Source of the DNA: Niastella sp966212235
Lineage (GTDB): Bacteria; Bacteroidota; Bacteroidia; Chitinophagales; Chitinophagaceae
Assembly (NCBI GenBank): GCA_966212235.1
Contig: CBIHPP010000006.1
Coordinates: 372,001 to 436,000, forward strand
Direction: 5' to 3'
DNA length: 64,000 nt
Every line of letters begins with the position of its first letter. The stretch's first letter is position 1. The translations under genes were made by a program, and so were the position numbers. Shown here in pieces: positions 60,852-64,000 of this stretch. The notes under the pieces were generated by a model that saw nothing but the letters and a program-made list of their open reading frames with translations, did not search any database and was not told where the DNA came from.

Positions 60852-62086
60852 GCCGCTGCTGCAGCTGGTGTTCCCTGTTTATTTTCATTGGTCCTCGTTC
60901 CTTCATTAACCACCCATTTCGTTTTTACAATGATCAGAAATACACCAATGGCCAGTACCGCATAACCAACACCCAACACTGTTTGATTGGTTATCGTTAA
61001 TGTGTTTACCAGTATTGAACTTAAGATAGAAGTCACTACGGAAAATCCGCCGCCTACCAAACCGGCTGCCTTTCCTGCATACTCCGGAAAACGGATCAGC
61101 GTGTACGACATTAAGTTGTTAAAGATAAAGCCCCCGGTACTGTGCAACAGAAATACATAGAGCAGCAGTGTAGGTAAACTTTGGTAATAAAAGGTCAGGA
61201 ATATCAGTAAAGCAACTGCTACCAATTGCAGGCTGGAAGCCAATATCAATTTCTTTATAAAGGGTTTCCGGATCAGTATTCTTGAAAGAGTACCACCAAT
61301 CATAACAGAAACACCGGAAAACAGCGCGCAGTAACCAGTTACTTTTGGCGAAAGATGTAACCGCTCCTCAATCAAAAAAGGACTGGCCATTCCATACAAT
61401 AATATCATCGCATAAGCCAGGCCAAGTATGATCATACCCGCAGAAAAATCCACTGTCTTTACCATCTTGCTATAACTTCCAAGTATGCCTTTTATACTGA
61501 ATGGCTGTGCCACTTTTTGCGTTTCTCCGCCTATCAATACTTCTATCAAAAAGAAAACAAAACTGAAAATGCCAAGGAAGATAAAATTAGATTCCCAGCC
61601 CCAGGCTGTTTGAAAAAAACCGCCCAGGAAAGGCGCCACAATAGGACCGATTGCCCAAATAACAGAAAACAGACTGGTATATTTTTTCAACTGTTCCCCC
61701 TTATACACGTCAATAAAAAAAGTGCGTTTGCCGACGACAATTACGGCGACTGTAAAACCCTGTATGATACGCATCGCGTAAATAACCTGTAAACTTTCTG
61801 ACCAGGCTATGGCAAAACTGGCAGCACTGAAAACCAGCATCGATATCAGGGTTGGCCAGTATCGACCGTAACTATCGAGCAGGCCACCTACGATCAATTG
61901 GGAAATACCATAACTGATGATAAAAAAAGACAGTGTTAATTGAATAGCAGCTGGTGTAGTATGCAACTGCACGGCCATATCCGGCAACGATGGAATAAAA
62001 ACATCCATAGCAAAGCCGGAAAGCGGAATTAAACTAAGGGCAACATATGTGTTTAAACGTATTCTTGATTCTGTAATATTCCTCAT
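60848..62086 (-). CDS. Bcr/CflA-type MFS drug exporter
   Basis: A 412-residue permease with 12 predicted helices. Family motif A appears as GGLLDSYGRYW in the cytoplasmic loop after helix 2; the first helix ends with FIPSLPDMAVQL, typical of Bcr/CflA/multidrug effluxers. It exports small drugs or metabolites by proton antiport. The AraC-type regulator gene lies 85 bp upstream on the same strand and likely controls it. Confidence 0.9.
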   Translation of the reverse strand: MRNITESRIRLNTYVALSLIPLSGFAMDVFIPSLPDMAVQLHTTPAAIQLTLSFFIISYGISQLIVGGLLDSYGRYWPTLISMLVFSAASFAIAWSESLQVIYAMRIIQGFTVAVIVVGKRTFFIDVYKGEQLKKYTSLFSVIWAIGPIVAPFLGGFFQTAWGWESNFIFLGIFSFVFFLIEVLIGGETQKVAQPFSIKGILGSYSKMVKTVDFSAGMIILGLAYAMILLYGMASPFLIEERLHLSPKVTGYCALFSGVSVMIGGTLSRILIRKPFIKKLILASSLQLVAVALLIFLTFYYQSLPTLLLYVFLLHSTGGFIFNNLMSYTLIRFPEYAGKAAGLVGGGFSVVTSILSSILVNTLTITNQTVLGVGYAVLAIGVFLIIVKTKWVVNEGTRTNENKQGTPAAAAA

Positions 62087-62171
62087 GGGCTAAACCTTTT
62101 AATTGGCTTTGTAAAGGTAATGCGCCTTAACCCTGCGGGAATTATATGATTCAAAGGAATGCTTATACAAA

Positions 62172-63116
62172 TCAAAGGTGAGCGGGAATGGCTGTACTTT
62201 GTACCCTGAATTCCGCCGGTGTTACTTCTGCAAACTGTTTAAAGTACTTATTAAAGTGGGAAGGATATTCAAAACCAAGCGCATAGGCAATTTCAGCAAT
62301 ATTCCAGTTCGTATTACGAAGTAATGCCTTGGCTTCCGTAACAATGCGTTCATGAATAATGGTGCGGGTTGATTTGCCGGAATGCTTTTTCACCACACTG
62401 TTCAGGTGGTTCACATGCACATGCAACAGATCGGCAAAATGTGCAGGCGTCAATAATTTCAACGAATTCTCGGGGGAGTCAACCGGAAACTGCTGATTCA
62501 GCAGCGAAAAGAAAGCATTCACCAACCTGTCGCGTACAACTATGGGTTGTATAATTTGTTTCTGTTGCAGCCGAATCCCTTCATGAATCAAAAGCTGCAA
62601 TATATTACGGACCATCTCCCATTTATAAGGATAATCCGATTCCTGCAACAACCGCATTTCAGTGAAATACCCATTTAGCCGGTTCCGTTCTTCTTCAGTA
62701 AGTTTTATTACGGGATATAAAGAAGGATTAAACAATGGACTGGCATACTGCACATCCGGAGGGATCTGTCCTTCTATAAATTGCTTATTGAATATACAGC
62801 CAAAACGACTGACGGTTGAGTAGTTAATTTCTATAGATGCAGGCACAGATGGATTGGTAAAAATAAGACTGGGCGAAGGCAGGTTTATTTCCTGATCGTT
62901 GTATACCAGGGTTCCCTTGCCTTTGCCCGTTCCACTGCATAAACAAATTTTGAAATAGTCTCGCCGGTTAAAAGACGTTTTGCGGGTAGGAAGAGTGGCC
63001 AGTTTTACATTGAAATGACCAGTGCCGCCCTCAACAGGCAACAGGCCTTCAGGAATGTGTTGCCCCGTTCTTTCATAATACTGAATAAGACTTTCAGTGG
63101 GAATTCTTTTGTCCAT
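62172..63116 (-). CDS. AraC family regulator
   Basis: The protein is 314 residues from the ATG at 63116 (MDKRIPTESLIQYYERTGQ); 63197 would add 27 odd residues. An N-terminal cupin-like sensor (about 15-160) is followed by the double helix-turn-helix at 220-310: FADLLHVHVNHLNSVVKKH and IAEIAYALGFEYPSHFNKYFK (core GFEYPSHFNKYF). Immediately upstream of the MFS exporter in the same direction, it probably activates it upon ligand binding. Confidence 0.92.
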   Translation of the reverse strand: MDKRIPTESLIQYYERTGQHIPEGLLPVEGGTGHFNVKLATLPTRKTSFNRRDYFKICLCSGTGKGKGTLVYNDQEINLPSPSLIFTNPSVPASIEINYSTVSRFGCIFNKQFIEGQIPPDVQYASPLFNPSLYPVIKLTEEERNRLNGYFTEMRLLQESDYPYKWEMVRNILQLLIHEGIRLQQKQIIQPIVVRDRLVNAFFSLLNQQFPVDSPENSLKLLTPAHFADLLHVHVNHLNSVVKKHSGKSTRTIIHERIVTEAKALLRNTNWNIAEIAYALGFEYPSHFNKYFKQFAEVTPAEFRVQSTAIPAHL

Positions 63117-63479
63117 CCTGGCACTTATATAATTCAAAGGTAAGAAAACAATTTTGTATCCATGGACAATGGCGGTCCTTAGGCTGGGATGCCACATTTA
63201 CCGGGTAAATACCAACTGTTGACAAAATAGCTGATTATTCATAACACATTAGTTCCCACTCGCTTGAAATTATCATCTATTCAAAATGTGATTTATTGAC
63301 CGCTCGTATGTTTAGAAACACACATAAGTGCGTTTTAAAATCTGGCCAGTTGTTCACAGAGTGTATCCAGGTATTTTTCTTTATCAATTTTGAATGTATT
63401 TTAGCGCCTGCTTTCCCAGGAATGAGCAATATTTTTACGCTTAATACAAAGGAAAACTTAAAAAAACACAAAAAAATCT
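63117..63479. other. intergenic region with divergent promoters expected
   Basis: AT-rich; it must carry the promoters of the AraC gene (minus) and the coiled-coil gene (plus). No repeat, gene or exact promoter pair was found. Confidence 0.5.
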
Positions 63480-63719
63480 ATGGCTAAGGAAACCATTGCA
63501 AAGGAAAATCCAGTAACTGAGGCATTACGGAAACTGAAAGATGAAGAGATGGAAATTGTAAGTAAATTAAAGCCCCTCCAGGAAGCGATCAGTGCCCTTG
63601 AGAAAATTATTGACAAATCTGTCAAAAAAACCAAGCCATCATCAGGCGCAAAAGAGAGTTCTGGTGAAAATTTATTCGCAGAAGAAAGTGTACCGGAAGT
63701 AACTGAAGCTGCGGAATAA
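63480..63719 (+). CDS. small coiled-coil protein
   Basis: A 79-residue acidic protein, MAKETIAKENPVTEALRKLK at the start. Heptads between residues 12 and 50 (LRKLKDEEMEIVSKLKPLQ; AISALEKIID) predict a coiled coil; the tail is Ser/Glu-rich. No known domain. Probably cytoplasmic. A strong terminator follows 41 bp after the stop. Confidence 0.6.
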   Translation: MAKETIAKENPVTEALRKLKDEEMEIVSKLKPLQEAISALEKIIDKSVKKTKPSSGAKESSGENLFAEESVPEVTEAAE

Positions 63720-63760
63720 GGCGGCATTTTATTCAGGATAAGAAATTAACAAGTTGCTGA

Positions 63761-63794
63761 AAAAAGTTGCCCCGCCGTGGCGGGGCAACTTTTT
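63761..63794 (+). terminator. strong terminator
   Basis: A 16-bp perfect stem, with GTTGCCCCGCC and its complement, and a 2-nt loop (effectively a tetraloop), flanked by A-run and T-run. Ends the coiled-coil gene transcript. Confidence 0.93.
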
Positions 63795-63811
63795 TTATGA
63801 CTAAATTTTAA

Positions 63812-63855
63812 AACCTAGCCCATCCCGATAGAAATCGGGACGGGGTTAGTTTTAT
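63812..63855. repeat. CCCGAT/ATCGGG hairpin, possible dispersed repeat
   Basis: CTAGCCCATCCCGAT and ATCGGGACGGGGTTAG form an imperfect stem around the loop AGAA. Elements of the CCCGATNNNATCGGG type are frequent between Bacteroidota genes. Confidence 0.65.
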
Positions 63856-63910
63856 GAAACACATCAGAGCCATGATGTTTTATTAGGAACCGGTTTTACA
63901 GTTGAATGAA

Positions 63911-63931
63911 AAACCCCGGCTAATGCCGGGG
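63911..63931 (-). terminator. terminator on minus strand
   Basis: CCCCGGC and GCCGGGG flank a TAAT loop; read on the minus strand the stem is followed by TTTTTC. It would end a minus-strand gene lying right of the window. Confidence 0.7.
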
Positions 63932-64000
63932 AATACAACCCTTACTTTCTCATGTGAACCTACTAATCTAATATATTATGCAGCCAAAAGTCTATTCTCG

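Noticed and set aside
63978..64000. Start of a plus-strand gene at the right edge
   Set aside because: Only seven codons are visible, and the minus-oriented terminator at 63911-63931 argues for a gene of opposite direction; nothing can be decided.
1..64000. tRNA, rRNA, prophage or insertion sequence
   Set aside because: No cloverleaf, rRNA-like stretch, integrase, transposase or structural phage gene was found in the readable sequence.

Overview
The window looks like chromosomal DNA of a Bacteroidota bacterium, most likely of the class Chitinophagia (a Niastella/Chitinophaga-like soil organism). The reasons are mid-40s G+C by eye, weak Shine-Dalgarno sites, one TTTA-N19-TAGCTTTG promoter of the Bacteroidota type, and the gene families present: WG repeats, lipoproteins with short Cys-containing signals, a SWIB protein with a histone-like tail, MG2-domain exported proteins, RtcB, and pectin esterases. 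No rRNA, tRNA, CRISPR array or insertion sequence was seen.

Region 1 (1-14632, minus strand) is one long, tightly packed cluster. Reading in transcription direction it holds a PLDc_N/TPR membrane protein, a ~209 aa protein, a MoxR AAA+ ATPase, a 238 aa protein, a vWA-beta-propeller protein and a TPR-beta-propeller protein. A second set follows: a SWIM zinc-finger protein, a DUF5691 protein, a second MoxR ATPase and a DUF5682 protein cut by the window edge. Spacings are -17 to +31 bp from the 209 aa gene onward. I read it as a MoxR-vWA-beta-propeller ternary system joined to a SWIM/DUF5691/MoxR/DUF5682 system. Both are predicted conflict or stress systems with little experimental work.

Region 2 (15000-34700) is a mosaic of small transcription units. 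It includes an exported beta-propeller-like lipoprotein, Dps, two DinB proteins, a membrane protein with acyl-carrier-protein halves at opposite ends, and a sorbosone-dehydrogenase-like/cytochrome c protein followed by a CBM9-like protein. Then come an aminotransferase, a DJ-1/AraC regulator, an ArsR-type regulator with its own operators, the SWIB protein, an L,D-transpeptidase, a WG-repeat protein, a pectin-deesterifying pair and a lone receiver domain.

Region 3 (34800-47900) starts with a three-gene biotin-dependent acyl-CoA carboxylase operon (BCCP, biotin carboxylase, carboxyltransferase) interrupted by a dispersed palindromic repeat. It continues with VOC, RtcB and OsmC proteins, an outer-membrane barrel fused to a kinase-like catalytic segment, and an ArsR/AHSA1 pair.

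Region 4 (48000-52000) is the second unusual locus. It has an eight-unit 42-bp tandem repeat, a WYL regulator, and a divergent S24/S26 peptidase-like gene followed by two overlapping COG3541-type nucleotidyltransferases. The divergent promoter carries matching ACTGCGCA dyads. With RtcB about 8 kb away it may be an RNA-repair or phage-response locus.

Region 5 (52000-64000) holds an M23 peptidase, a large MG2-type exported protein, a short UvrA-like ABC protein lacking the UvrB-binding insert, a CAP protein, a DUF3592-like membrane protein, a Bcr/CflA MFS exporter with an AraC regulator, and a small coiled-coil protein before strong hairpin terminators.
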